Source: JAQGMV01 sp035626595
GTDB taxonomy: Bacteria > Pseudomonadota > Gammaproteobacteria > Burkholderiales > SG8-41
Direction: 5' to 3'
Assembly: GCA_035626595.1 (NCBI GenBank)
Contig: DASPNJ010000134.1
Span: forward strand, 1-64,000
Length of the DNA stretch: 64,000 bases
Under the pieces are notes generated by a model that was not told where the DNA came from, made no database searches, and worked only from the letters and a program-made list of their open reading frames with translations. The translations under genes and the position numbers were made by a program. Positions 51,535 to 59,603 of the stretch are shown in pieces; the stretch's first letter is position 1, and every line of letters begins with the position of its first letter.

Positions 51535-51964
51535 GCAGATTGAGATCCTGCTGGTCGAAGACAGCCCGCTCGATGCCGAGCTCACGATCACCGGACTGAA
51601 GCGCGGCAAGGTCGCAAACACCGTCAACTGGGTGAAGGACGGTCAGGAGGCGCTCGATTATCTGTTCCGCGAGGGCGCTTATGCCGACCGCGAGGACGTG
51701 CCGCCGCGGCTCGTGCTGCTCGATCTGAAGATGCCGAAAATCGATGGCATCGAAGTGCTGCGGCGGATCAAGGCCGACGAGCGCACGCGCCGCATTCCCG
51801 TCGTGGTGATGACTTCCTCGGAAGAAGAGAGCGACGTCGCGCGCAGCTACGACCTGGGCGTCAACAGCTACGTGGTCAAACCGATGGATTTCAACGCGCT
51901 GGCCGAGGTCACGCGCCAGGCCGGTTTCTACTGGCTCGCGATCAACCGCAGCGTCTCGAAATGA
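51521..51964 (+). CDS. Single-domain response regulator (Rcp1/CheY-like)
   Basis: 147-residue receiver with ILLVEDSPLDAELT, phospho-Asp in LVLLDLKMPKIDG, Thr/Ser in VVVMTSSEEESDV and Lys in SYVVKPMDF. This matches receivers that follow phytochrome-like kinases. The start overlaps the kinase gene by 14 bases, so the pair is translationally coupled; no output domain, so it must act through protein contacts or relay. Followed by an ATGA overlap with the receptor gene. Confidence 0.9.
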   Translation: MEQFEQIEILLVEDSPLDAELTITGLKRGKVANTVNWVKDGQEALDYLFREGAYADREDVPPRLVLLDLKMPKIDGIEVLRRIKADERTRRIPVVVMTSSEEESDVARSYDLGVNSYVVKPMDFNALAEVTRQAGFYWLAINRSVSK

Positions 51965-53880
51965 CGCGCAACGAGGCCTCGCGGCAGTGGCGGCGCTGCA
52001 CGATCGCTGCGGCGCTCGCCGTGCTTTCAGCGGAGGCCGCGGCGGCTCCGGACAAGCGCAGCATCGCCGATCTCTCGCTGGAAGAGCTCGGAAACCTCGT
52101 GGTGATGTCGGTGTCGCGGCGCGAGCAGCCGCTCTCGGAGGCGCCGGCGTCGGCGTTCGTGATCACCGCGGACGACATCCGCCGCTCCGGCGCGCGCTCG
52201 CTGCCGGAGGCGCTGCGGCTCGCCCCGAATCTCCAGGTCGCCCGACTCGATGCGGGGCAGTACGCGATCAGCGCGCGCGGCTTCAACAACACCATAGGCA
52301 ACAAGCTCCTGGTGCTGATCGACGGGCGCACCGTCTACTCGCCGCTGTACTCCGGCGTGTTCTGGGAAGCACAGCAGGTGATGCTCGAGGACGTCGAGCG
52401 CATCGAGGTGGTGAGCGGCCCGGGCGGCACGCTGTGGGGCGTGAACGCGGTGAACGGCGTCATCAACGTGATCACGCGTGCCGCGCGCGATACGCAGGGT
52501 GCGCTCCTCGCGCTCGGCGGCGGCAATCGCGAGTACGGCGGCGCCGCACGGTTCGGCGGCAGGCTCGGAGAGGCCGGTCACTTCCGCGTGTATGCGCGTG
52601 GCGCCGACATCCAGAACACCCGCCAGGAGAACGGCGCGGCCCGACCGGACGGCCGGGAGATCGGCCAAGTCGGTTTTCGGGCGGACTTCACGACGGGGGC
52701 GGGCGCGTTCACGGTGCAGGGCGACGCTTATGACGGCAAGTCCGAGCACGGCGGCTTCATCGGACCTTTCGAGCTCGCGCCGATCAAGGTCTCGGGCGCC
52801 AACGTGCTCGCCCGCTGGACACGCGAGCTCGCCGGCGGCTCGGATGTGCGCGTGCAGGCGTACTTCGACCACACCAAGCGCGACGATCCGCTCTTCTACA
52901 GGCCGACCGCGGACATCTTCGACGTCGAAGCCCAGCACGGAATCCCGTTCGGTGCTCACCGGTTCGCGTGGGGCGCGAATTACCGCCGCGCGCGCGACGA
53001 CGTCAAGCCCGGGCAGTTCTTCACGAGCTTCGTTCCCGCGAGCCGCGCGCTGGATTACGTCAGCGTCTACGCGCAGGGCGAGCTCGCGCTGACGAAATCG
53101 GTCGATCTCACGATCGGCATGCGGCTCGAGCGCAACGACTACACCGGCTGGGAGTATCTCCCGAACGCGCGGATCGCGTGGCAGGCGAGCGAACGCGATC
53201 TTCTGTGGGGCGCCGTGTCGCGCGCGGTGCGCTCGCCCTCGCGGCTCGACCGCGACGTTCGCTTTCCGGCGAATCCCCCGTTCCTGCTCTTCGGCGGCGC
53301 CGAGTTCGAATCCGAAGTCGCGAACGTGATCGAAGCGGGCTATCGAACGCGGCGGGGCCGCCTGTCGCTTTCGGCCACGGCGTTCCGCCACATCTGGGAC
53401 GACGTCCGGAGTGCGCGCGGCGGATTTCCGGTCGTCCTGGAAAATCGCATCGATGGTTTCATCCAGGGCGTCGAGTCCTGGGCGACGCTCGACGTGGTGC
53501 CGAGCTGGCGGCTGATCGCCGGCTACACCCTGTTGCGCGAGCACCTGCGGCTCGAGCCCGGAAGCACCGATCCGGTCGGTATCGCCAATCCGCAGCTCGC
53601 GAACGATCCGGATCAGCACTGGCTGCTGCGCTCCTCGCACAATCTCACCCCGCGCCACGAGCTCGATTTCATGCTGCGGCACGTGAGCTCGCTGCCGCTG
53701 CAGGCCGTGCCGGCGTACACCGCGCTCGACGTGCGCTTCGGCTGGCGCGTACAACCGCATGTCGAGCTCTCGGTGACGGGTAACAATCTGCTCGACCCGC
53801 GGCACGTCGAGTTCGGTGCCTTACCCGGGCGCAGCGAATTCAGGCGCGGTGTGTTCGTGAAGCTGGTGGTGACGCAATGA
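51961..53880 (+). CDS. TonB-dependent outer-membrane receptor
   Basis: 639-residue receptor with signal peptide (about 1-28), N-terminal LSLEELGNLVVMSVSRREQ motif before the plug, plug domain about 50-165 (SAFVITADDIRRSGARSLPEALRLAP, ARGFNNTIGNKLLVLIDGRTVYSP, GPGGTLWGVNAVNGVINVIT), then a 22-strand-type barrel. Ends KLVVTQ rather than with the usual terminal aromatic. Somewhat short for the family. Ligand unknown; members with this N-terminal pattern often sit in signalling loci. Overlaps the neighbours by ATGA junctions. Confidence 0.88.
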   Translation: MTRNEASRQWRRCTIAAALAVLSAEAAAAPDKRSIADLSLEELGNLVVMSVSRREQPLSEAPASAFVITADDIRRSGARSLPEALRLAPNLQVARLDAGQYAISARGFNNTIGNKLLVLIDGRTVYSPLYSGVFWEAQQVMLEDVERIEVVSGPGGTLWGVNAVNGVINVITRAARDTQGALLALGGGNREYGGAARFGGRLGEAGHFRVYARGADIQNTRQENGAARPDGREIGQVGFRADFTTGAGAFTVQGDAYDGKSEHGGFIGPFELAPIKVSGANVLARWTRELAGGSDVRVQAYFDHTKRDDPLFYRPTADIFDVEAQHGIPFGAHRFAWGANYRRARDDVKPGQFFTSFVPASRALDYVSVYAQGELALTKSVDLTIGMRLERNDYTGWEYLPNARIAWQASERDLLWGAVSRAVRSPSRLDRDVRFPANPPFLLFGGAEFESEVANVIEAGYRTRRGRLSLSATAFRHIWDDVRSARGGFPVVLENRIDGFIQGVESWATLDVVPSWRLIAGYTLLREHLRLEPGSTDPVGIANPQLANDPDQHWLLRSSHNLTPRHELDFMLRHVSSLPLQAVPAYTALDVRFGWRVQPHVELSVTGNNLLDPRHVEFGALPGRSEFRRGVFVKLVVTQ

Positions 53881-54473
53881 GCGCGCTCAGGTTCCTCGCC
53901 CTTGCCGCCATGCTCGCACTGGGCTTGAGCTCGGCCCACGCTCAACCGGTGGAGGACGAAGAGCTGGTGAAAGCGGCGTTCCTGCTGCGCTTCGTCCAGT
54001 ACGTTCAATGGCCGCAGGACGGCGCCTCGCGCGGCGAGACGCCGATCACGATCGGCGTGGCGCGGGCGAACGGCCTTGCGGCCAAGCTCACGCGCCTCGT
54101 TGCCGACCGCGGTCCCGGTGGCCGCAAGGTGGACGTGCGGGTCGTGAATTCCCCGGAAGACCTCGCGTCGGTGGAACTGCTCTTCGTCGGCGGCGCCGAC
54201 CCCGCCGGAGTCGTTGCGTACGCGAACGCCACGACCGGACGCGGCGTGCTGGTCGTCACCGAGGCGACCGGAGCGCTCGAGCACGGCAGCATGATCAACT
54301 TCGTGCTCGTCGATCGCCGCGTGCGTTTCGAGATCGCGCCGGGCGCCGCCGAGAAGTCGGGGCTCGTCGTGAGCTCGCGTCTGCTCGCGGTGGCAGTGCG
54401 CGTGCATCGCGGGGCGGCGCAGCCGGAGCTTTATTACTCCAGGGGCCGCACCGGCGCCGCGGCCGCAAGCTGA
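53877..54473 (+). CDS. yfiR: YfiR/DUF4154 family periplasmic protein, Cys-free
   Basis: 198-residue exported protein with signal peptide (LALAAMLALGLSSAHAQ). DUF4154/YfiR pattern: ELVKAAFLLRFVQYVQWP, SPEDLASVELLFVGG, GRGVLVVTEATGALEHGSMINFVLVDRRVRFEI and GLVVSSRLLAVAVRV. In Pseudomonas YfiR binds and represses the CHASE8-bearing cyclase YfiN and carries disulfides; this protein has no Cys in its mature part. Here the CHASE8 partner is the kinase two genes upstream. Last gene of the operon. Confidence 0.85.
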   Translation: MSALRFLALAAMLALGLSSAHAQPVEDEELVKAAFLLRFVQYVQWPQDGASRGETPITIGVARANGLAAKLTRLVADRGPGGRKVDVRVVNSPEDLASVELLFVGGADPAGVVAYANATTGRGVLVVTEATGALEHGSMINFVLVDRRVRFEIAPGAAEKSGLVVSSRLLAVAVRVHRGAAQPELYYSRGRTGAAAAS

Positions 54474-54537
54474 GTCCGACGACGCCGCTGTTCCCGATGA
54501 CGGGCGCGCTGCTGTCCGAGCGGCTCGTCCGTGAAAG

Positions 54538-56754
54538 CTAGATCGACGCCCGCCGCAGGCGCAGCGCGTTCGTCACGACCGAAACCGAGGAAAGGGCCAT
54601 CGCAGCGCCGGCGAATACGGGCGAGAGCAGCATGCCGAAAAACGGATACAGCACGCCGGCTGCGACCGGTATGCCGAGCGCGTTGTAGCCGAACGCGAAC
54701 AGGAGGTTCTGGCGGATGTTTCGCATCGTCGCGCGTGACAGCGCCGCGGCACGCGCGATGCCGCGCAGATCGCCTTTGACCAGCGTTACGCCCGCGCTTT
54801 CCATCGCGACGTCCGTGCCCGTGCCCATTGCGATGCCGACATCGGCCTGTGCGAGCGCGGGTGCGTCGTTGATGCCGTCACCGGCCATCGCGACCTTGCG
54901 GCCTTCCGCCTGCAACCGCTGCACGTGTTTCGCCTTGTCCTGAGGGAGCACCTCGCCGATCGCGACGTCGATGCCGAGCGTGCGTGCAACGGCGTCCGCG
55001 GTGCGCTGGGAATCACCGGTCAGCATGACGATGCGTACGTTCGAGCGCCTGAGCGCTGCGATCGCTTCGGGCGTGCTGTCCTTGATCGGATCGGCGATCG
55101 CGGCGATCGCACGCGCGGCGCCGTCTACCGCAAGAAAAACGACGGTCTTCGCCTCGGCACGCAGCGTCTCGGCACGCGCATCCCAATTGCGCGTGTCGAT
55201 GCCGCGCTGGTCCAGGAATGCGCGGCTGCCGACGAGGACGCTGCGCTCATCGACGGCCGCTTCGACACCGAGGCCGTTCAGCGCCTGAAAATCCGCCGCG
55301 GGTTTGAGCGCGATGCCGCCTGACTTTGCCGCTTGGACTATGGCGTGCGCGATCGGATGCTCGGACGGGCGCTCGGCCGATGCGAGCAGCAGCAGCGCCT
55401 CGTCGCGCGCGATGCCGTCGGTCTCGAGCTCCGTCAGCGCCGGGCGCCCCAGCGTGAGCGTGCCGGTCTTGTCCACGACCAGCGTGTCGATGTCGCGCAT
55501 GCGTTCGATCGCTCCGGCATTGCGGAAGAGGATCCCGGCGCGCGCACCTTCGCCCATGGCGACCGTCATCGAGATCGGCGTCGCAAGACCGACAGCACAC
55601 GGACAGGCGATGATGAGCACCGCCACGGCGTTGAGCAGCGCATAGGTCGTCGCGGGCTCGGGACCGAAAAGCCACCACACCGCCGCCGTGATGAACGCGA
55701 TCACGATGACGATCTCCACGAATCGTGCGGCGATGACGTCGGTCAGGCGCTGAATGGGCGCGCGGGTGCGCTGCGCTTCTCCGACCATGTGCACGATACG
55801 GGCGAGCAGGGTGTCGGAACCCACGCGCTCGGCACGCATGATGATCGACCCGGTGCCGTTCACGGTGGCGCCGGTAACCTTGTCGCCGGCGGCTTTCGCC
55901 ACGGGCACGGGCTCGCCGGTGACCATCGATTCATCCACGCGGCTCGCGCCCTCCAGCACCGTGCCGTCCACCGGGATCTTCTCGCCCGGCTTCACGCGCA
56001 GCCGGTCGCCGGCCACGACGCTTTCCAGCGGCACCTCCTCTTCGGCACCGTCTTCGCGCACGCGCCACGCGAGATTGGGGGCGAGACGCAGCAGCTCGCT
56101 GATCGCCTGGCTGGTGCGGCCCATCGCGCGCATCTGAAGCAGGTCGCCGAGCAGCACCAGCGTCACGATCACGGCCCCAGCCTCGAAATAGGTGCCGACC
56201 GCACCGTCGTGCGCACGGAATTCGTGCGGGAAGATGCCCGGCACGAGAACCGCCGCGAGGCTGAAGAGATAGGCGAGCCCCACGCCGAGTCCGATCAGCG
56301 TGTACATGTTCGGCGAGCGATTCGCGATCGAGCGCCAGAATTTGTGCAGGATCGGCCAGCCGACCCACAGAACGACCGGCGTACCCAGCACGAATTCGAC
56401 CCAGCCACGCGCGCGCGGCGCGAGCCCGAACGGCTCGGGGAAACCGACCATCGGCGCCATTGCGAGCACGACGAGCGGAATCGTCAGCGCGGTGCCGATC
56501 CAGAAGCGCCGGGTCAGATCGCGAAGCTCGGAATCGTCGGCTGCGCCGGTTCCGGCGATCGGCACCAGCGCCATGCCGCAGATCGGGCAGTCGCCGGGCG
56601 CATCGCGCACGATCTCGGGATGCATGGGACAGGTGTACTTGGCGCCGACAGCGGCCGGCTGCGGCGCTCCACGTGCGGCGGCCGCGTGCGCGTGCTCCTG
56701 GCAGTGCGCGTGGCCGCGTGCGTCATGATGGTTCCCATGTGCCGCGTGATTCAT
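54538..56754 (-). CDS. copA: Copper-exporting P1B-type ATPase
   Basis: 738-residue inner-membrane Cu(I) pump. His-rich N-terminus (NHAAHGNHHDARGHAHCQEHAHA), then the heavy-metal-binding module YTCPMHPEIVRDAPGDCPICGMALVP (residues about 40-66) in place of classic CxxC domains. Membrane CPC motif in IIACPCAVGLATP, phosphorylation site DKTGTLT, HP motif SEHPIAHA, hinge GDGINDAPALAQADVGIAMG, and the Cu(I)-type C-terminal YNALGIPVAAG and MALSSVSVVTNALRL. Controlled from the operator at 56790-56820. Confidence 0.93.
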   Translation of the reverse strand: MNHAAHGNHHDARGHAHCQEHAHAAAARGAPQPAAVGAKYTCPMHPEIVRDAPGDCPICGMALVPIAGTGAADDSELRDLTRRFWIGTALTIPLVVLAMAPMVGFPEPFGLAPRARGWVEFVLGTPVVLWVGWPILHKFWRSIANRSPNMYTLIGLGVGLAYLFSLAAVLVPGIFPHEFRAHDGAVGTYFEAGAVIVTLVLLGDLLQMRAMGRTSQAISELLRLAPNLAWRVREDGAEEEVPLESVVAGDRLRVKPGEKIPVDGTVLEGASRVDESMVTGEPVPVAKAAGDKVTGATVNGTGSIIMRAERVGSDTLLARIVHMVGEAQRTRAPIQRLTDVIAARFVEIVIVIAFITAAVWWLFGPEPATTYALLNAVAVLIIACPCAVGLATPISMTVAMGEGARAGILFRNAGAIERMRDIDTLVVDKTGTLTLGRPALTELETDGIARDEALLLLASAERPSEHPIAHAIVQAAKSGGIALKPAADFQALNGLGVEAAVDERSVLVGSRAFLDQRGIDTRNWDARAETLRAEAKTVVFLAVDGAARAIAAIADPIKDSTPEAIAALRRSNVRIVMLTGDSQRTADAVARTLGIDVAIGEVLPQDKAKHVQRLQAEGRKVAMAGDGINDAPALAQADVGIAMGTGTDVAMESAGVTLVKGDLRGIARAAALSRATMRNIRQNLLFAFGYNALGIPVAAGVLYPFFGMLLSPVFAGAAMALSSVSVVTNALRLRRASI

Positions 56755-56789
56755 CGTGAGTCTCCGCAGTTGTCAGAACGATGGCAGCA

Positions 56790-56820
56790 GTCTAAAGTCC
56801 GTACTTTAGTACGGAGTCAA
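56790..56820 (-). promoter_or_regulatory. CueR-type operator/promoter of copA
   Basis: On the minus strand: -35 TTGACT (56820-56815), then a 19-base spacer, then -10 TTAGAC (56795-56790). Inside the spacer is a near-perfect dyad TCCGTACT-TT-AGTACGGA (56798-56815). The over-long 19-base spacer and central dyad are the hallmark of MerR-family activated promoters. Drives copA leftward; the regulator gene starts just to the right. Confidence 0.9.
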
Positions 56821-56828
56821 GAACCCCT

Positions 56829-57272
56829 ATGGACGACGGGCAACTTACGATCGCCGGTGTTGCGCGCACCGCGGGCGTCGGCGTGGAGACCGTGCGCTAC
56901 TACGAGCGGCGTGGCCTGATCGCACAGCCGAAGAAGTCTCTCGGGTCGTATCGCAGGTACGGGTCCGACCACGTGGGGCGGATTCGGTTCGTCAAACGCG
57001 CGCAGGAGCTGGGATTCACGCTCGATGAAGTCGAGTCGCTTCTGAAGCTCGAGGACGGCACCGACCGCAGAAGCATTCAGAAAATCGCCGCCGAACGGCT
57101 GCAGCAGGTGCGCGGTCGCATCGCCGATCTGCGCCGCATCGAGCGCACGCTCGCGCATCTGCTCGAAGACTGCAGGGACAGGGGGACGCCGCAATGCCCG
57201 ATCATCGGGGCTATCGCGGGCTCCCCATCACTCCAAGCCCCTCGCCGCAATGCGCGGCGAGAGCGCGGTTAG
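56829..57272 (+). CDS. cueR: MerR-family copper-sensing regulator (CueR-like)
   Basis: 147-residue MerR-type activator. The winged helix has TIAGVARTAGVGVETVRYYERRGLI and SYRRYGSDHVGRI. The dimerisation helix and metal loop has Cys115-x7-Cys123 (CRDRGTPQC), the CueR spacing. The third Cys of mercury-sensing MerR (in GTHC) is replaced here (GTDR), which argues for monovalent copper. Tail of about 20 residues is basic. Divergent from copA and tail-to-tail with the CusF-like gene. Confidence 0.9.
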   Translation: MDDGQLTIAGVARTAGVGVETVRYYERRGLIAQPKKSLGSYRRYGSDHVGRIRFVKRAQELGFTLDEVESLLKLEDGTDRRSIQKIAAERLQQVRGRIADLRRIERTLAHLLEDCRDRGTPQCPIIGAIAGSPSLQAPRRNARRERG

Positions 57273-57277
57273 CGTCA

Positions 57278-57610
57278 CTACTTCACCGGCTCGATTTTCG
57301 TCACCGTGTAGGCGCCGCCGATCCTGTCGGCCGAGAACCTGATCTTGTCGCCGGGCTTCACGCTATCGAGCACCGCCGGGTCCTGCACCTGGAACACCAT
57401 CGTCATCGGCGGCATGTCGAGGTTCTGTATGGGACCGTGCCGGATCGTGAGCTTCTTCGCGTCCTTGTCCACGCGGCGCACTTCGCCGTCGCTGAGCGCG
57501 TGGTGAGCGGCGTGCGCGTCAGTCGTGGCCGTGGTGTGGCTCGTCGCAATGGCTGACGCGGGCAGGCCGAGTGCGGCCGCAAGAGATGCGGCGGTCAGTA
57601 ACGTTTTCAA
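57278..57610 (-). CDS. CusF-like periplasmic copper-binding protein
   Basis: 110-residue protein with signal peptide (about 1-22) and the CusF/CopK-type core GEVRRVDKDAKKLTIRHGPIQNLDMPPMTMVF and GGAYTVTKIEPVK in outline. The His and the two Met of MPPMTM are the Cu(I)-binding set; the Trp that E. coli CusF has next to the site is Leu here, as in many homologs. Downstream of a second, weaker CueR-like site. No CusA/CusB/CusC RND system is present. Confidence 0.88.
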   Translation of the reverse strand: MKTLLTAASLAAALGLPASAIATSHTTATTDAHAAHHALSDGEVRRVDKDAKKLTIRHGPIQNLDMPPMTMVFQVQDPAVLDSVKPGDKIRFSADRIGGAYTVTKIEPVK

Positions 57611-57647
57611 TGTCGTTCTCCTGTTGGGATGATTGGAGGCGCCAAAC

Positions 57648-57678
57648 GCCAGGGTCCGTACTGCACTACCGAGTCAAG
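57648..57678 (-). promoter_or_regulatory. Second CueR-like site upstream of CusF-like gene
   Basis: Minus strand: -35 TTGACT (57678-57673), followed by a 19-base spacer that carries one good half-site TCCGTACT (57656-57663 on plus) and a degenerate second half (ACTACCGA instead of AGTACGGA). The -10 position (CTGGCG) is poor. Probably a weaker copper-regulated promoter of the CusF-like gene. Confidence 0.6.
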
Positions 57679-57682
57679 CGGT

Positions 57683-58171
57683 TCATCGCACCGTGATCTT
57701 TCCCATCATCCCGGCCTCGAAATGGCCGGAGACGAGGCAGGCGTAGTAGAACTGGCCGGCCTTCGTGAACTGCCAGACCATGCGTTCGGTCTTGCCGGGC
57801 GCGACGTGCGCCATGTAGGGCTCGTCGTGCTCCATGCCGGGGTGCTTGCGCATGAGCTCGGCATGCTCCTTTAGATCCTTCATCGTGCCGAGCACCATCT
57901 CGTGCATCGTCCTGCCCGAGTTCTTCACTTCGAATCTCACGACCTCGCCGCGCTTGACCGTGAGCTCCGCGGGATCGAAGCGCATCCTGTCGTTCATATC
58001 GACCTTGATCGTGCGCGTGACCTTCTTCGGGTCGCCTTCGCGGCCGAACGTTGTCTCCTCGCCCGAGAGCGGGCGCTTCGCTTTCGATGCGTGATCGCCC
58101 GGCCCATGCGCCCACGCAGCAGCGCCGACGCCAAGCGCCGCAGCGAGCGCGAATGTAACGAGATATCTCAT
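57683..58171 (-). CDS. Periplasmic cupredoxin (plastocyanin/azurin-like)
   Basis: 162-residue exported protein with signal peptide (TFALAAALGVGAAAWAHG). Type I copper domain with ligand His in SGRTMHEMVLG and the loop YACLVSGHFEAGMMGKITV (Cys, His, Met). Met- and His-rich insert KHPGMEHDEPYMAHV may add copper sites. Likely periplasmic copper binding or electron shuttle for the adjacent multicopper oxidase. ATG 58171 gives the signal peptide; the longer ORF adds only unlikely residues. Confidence 0.85.
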   Translation of the reverse strand: MRYLVTFALAAALGVGAAAWAHGPGDHASKAKRPLSGEETTFGREGDPKKVTRTIKVDMNDRMRFDPAELTVKRGEVVRFEVKNSGRTMHEMVLGTMKDLKEHAELMRKHPGMEHDEPYMAHVAPGKTERMVWQFTKAGQFYYACLVSGHFEAGMMGKITVR

Positions 58172-58193
58172 CGTGTGTTCTCCTCGAGCGCTA

Positions 58194-59594
58194 TCAATGT
58201 CCGGCATGGCCGGTCGGTTTACGTGCGCGGTATTCACGAGCGGGCGCCGTCGTGGCGGCGGGACGTGCGCGCGCATCGATCGGCGCGGCACGTTGTGCAA
58301 GCGGCGCTTCGCCGGTCCACTCGTACGCGATGCTGCCGGCCGGATGCTGGTACCAGCCCGGGTCGCCGTAGTCGGTGCGGCCGAGGCCCTCGCGGATCTT
58401 GATCACGGTGAACATGCCGCCCATCTCGATCGGACCGAACGGCCCTTTGCCGCTCATCATCGGCAGGGTGTTGTCCGGGATCGGCATCTCCATCTCGCCC
58501 ATGTCCGCCATGCCGCGCTCACCCATGACCATGTAGTCGGGCACGAGCTTCATGATCTTCTGCGCGACGCCGCGATGATCGACGCCGATCATCGTCGGCA
58601 CGTTGTGGCCCATCGCGTTCATGACGTGGTGGGACTTGTGGCAGTGGAACGCCCAGTCGCCGGGGTTGTCCGCGACGAATTCGAACGCGCGCATCTGCCC
58701 GATCGCCATGTCCACTGTGGTCTCCGGCCAGCGTGCGCTCTTCGGCACCCAGCCGCCGTCGGTGCACGTCACGGCGAACTCGTGTCCATGGATATGGATC
58801 GGATGGTTGGTCATCGTGAGATTGCCCATGCGGATGCGTACGCGGTCGCCGAGGCGCACCGGCAGCGCGTCGATGCCCGGGAACACGCGGCTGTTCCACG
58901 CCCAGAGGTTGAACTCGAGCATCGTGTTCACGCGCGGCGTGCGCGCGCCGGGCTCGATGTCGAAAGCGTTGATGAGGAACACGAAGTCGCGATCGACCGG
59001 CATGAACTTCGGGTCCTTCGGGTGCACGACGATGAAACCCATCATGCCCATCGCCATCTGCACCATCTCGTCGGCGTGCGGGTGGTACATGAAGGTGCCC
59101 GATTTCTTCATCTGGAACTCGTATACGAACGTTTTGCCGACGCCGATGTGGGGCTGGGTGAGGCCGCCCACGCCGTCCATGCCGTTCGGCAGCAGCACGC
59201 CGTGCCAGTGGATCGTGGTGTGCTCCGGCAGCCGGTTGGTGACGAAGATGCGCAGCTTGTCGCCTTCGACGCACTCGATCGTCGGCCCGGGCGACTGGCC
59301 GTTGTAGCCCCAGAGGTTCGCTTTCATGCCCGGCGCGAGCTCGCGGACCACCGGCTCCGCGACGAGGTGAAACTCCTTCCACCCGTTGTTCGTGCGCCAC
59401 GGCAGCGTCCAGCCGTTGAGCGTCACGACCGCCTGATACGGTCTGCCGTTCGACGGGATGAGCGGGCCCTGCGTTTTGGGTGACGCCTGACTCGGCGCTT
59501 CGGGCACCGCTCCGATTGCGGCCTTACTCACGACAGCCGCACCCAACAGGCCACCTGCTGCGCGGAAGAAAGTTCTACGCTTCATCATGTCCAT
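58194..59594 (-). CDS. Multicopper oxidase with Tat signal (copper resistance type)
   Basis: 466-residue laccase-like periplasmic oxidase. Twin-arginine signal MKRRTFFRAAGGLLGAAVV. The four copper-ligand clusters are present: TTIHWHGVLLPNG, GTFMYHPHADEMVQM, NHPIHIHGHEF and DWAFHCHKSHHVMNAMGHN. Met-rich C-terminal part (ADMGEMEMPIP, GKGPFGPIEMGGM) fits a cuprous-oxidase role. 23 bases ahead of the cupredoxin gene and 10 bases behind the TolC-like gene, in one operon. Confidence 0.9.
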   Translation of the reverse strand: MDMMKRRTFFRAAGGLLGAAVVSKAAIGAVPEAPSQASPKTQGPLIPSNGRPYQAVVTLNGWTLPWRTNNGWKEFHLVAEPVVRELAPGMKANLWGYNGQSPGPTIECVEGDKLRIFVTNRLPEHTTIHWHGVLLPNGMDGVGGLTQPHIGVGKTFVYEFQMKKSGTFMYHPHADEMVQMAMGMMGFIVVHPKDPKFMPVDRDFVFLINAFDIEPGARTPRVNTMLEFNLWAWNSRVFPGIDALPVRLGDRVRIRMGNLTMTNHPIHIHGHEFAVTCTDGGWVPKSARWPETTVDMAIGQMRAFEFVADNPGDWAFHCHKSHHVMNAMGHNVPTMIGVDHRGVAQKIMKLVPDYMVMGERGMADMGEMEMPIPDNTLPMMSGKGPFGPIEMGGMFTVIKIREGLGRTDYGDPGWYQHPAGSIAYEWTGEAPLAQRAAPIDARARPAATTAPAREYRARKPTGHAGH

Positions 59595-59603
59595 ATCCCC
59601 GTC

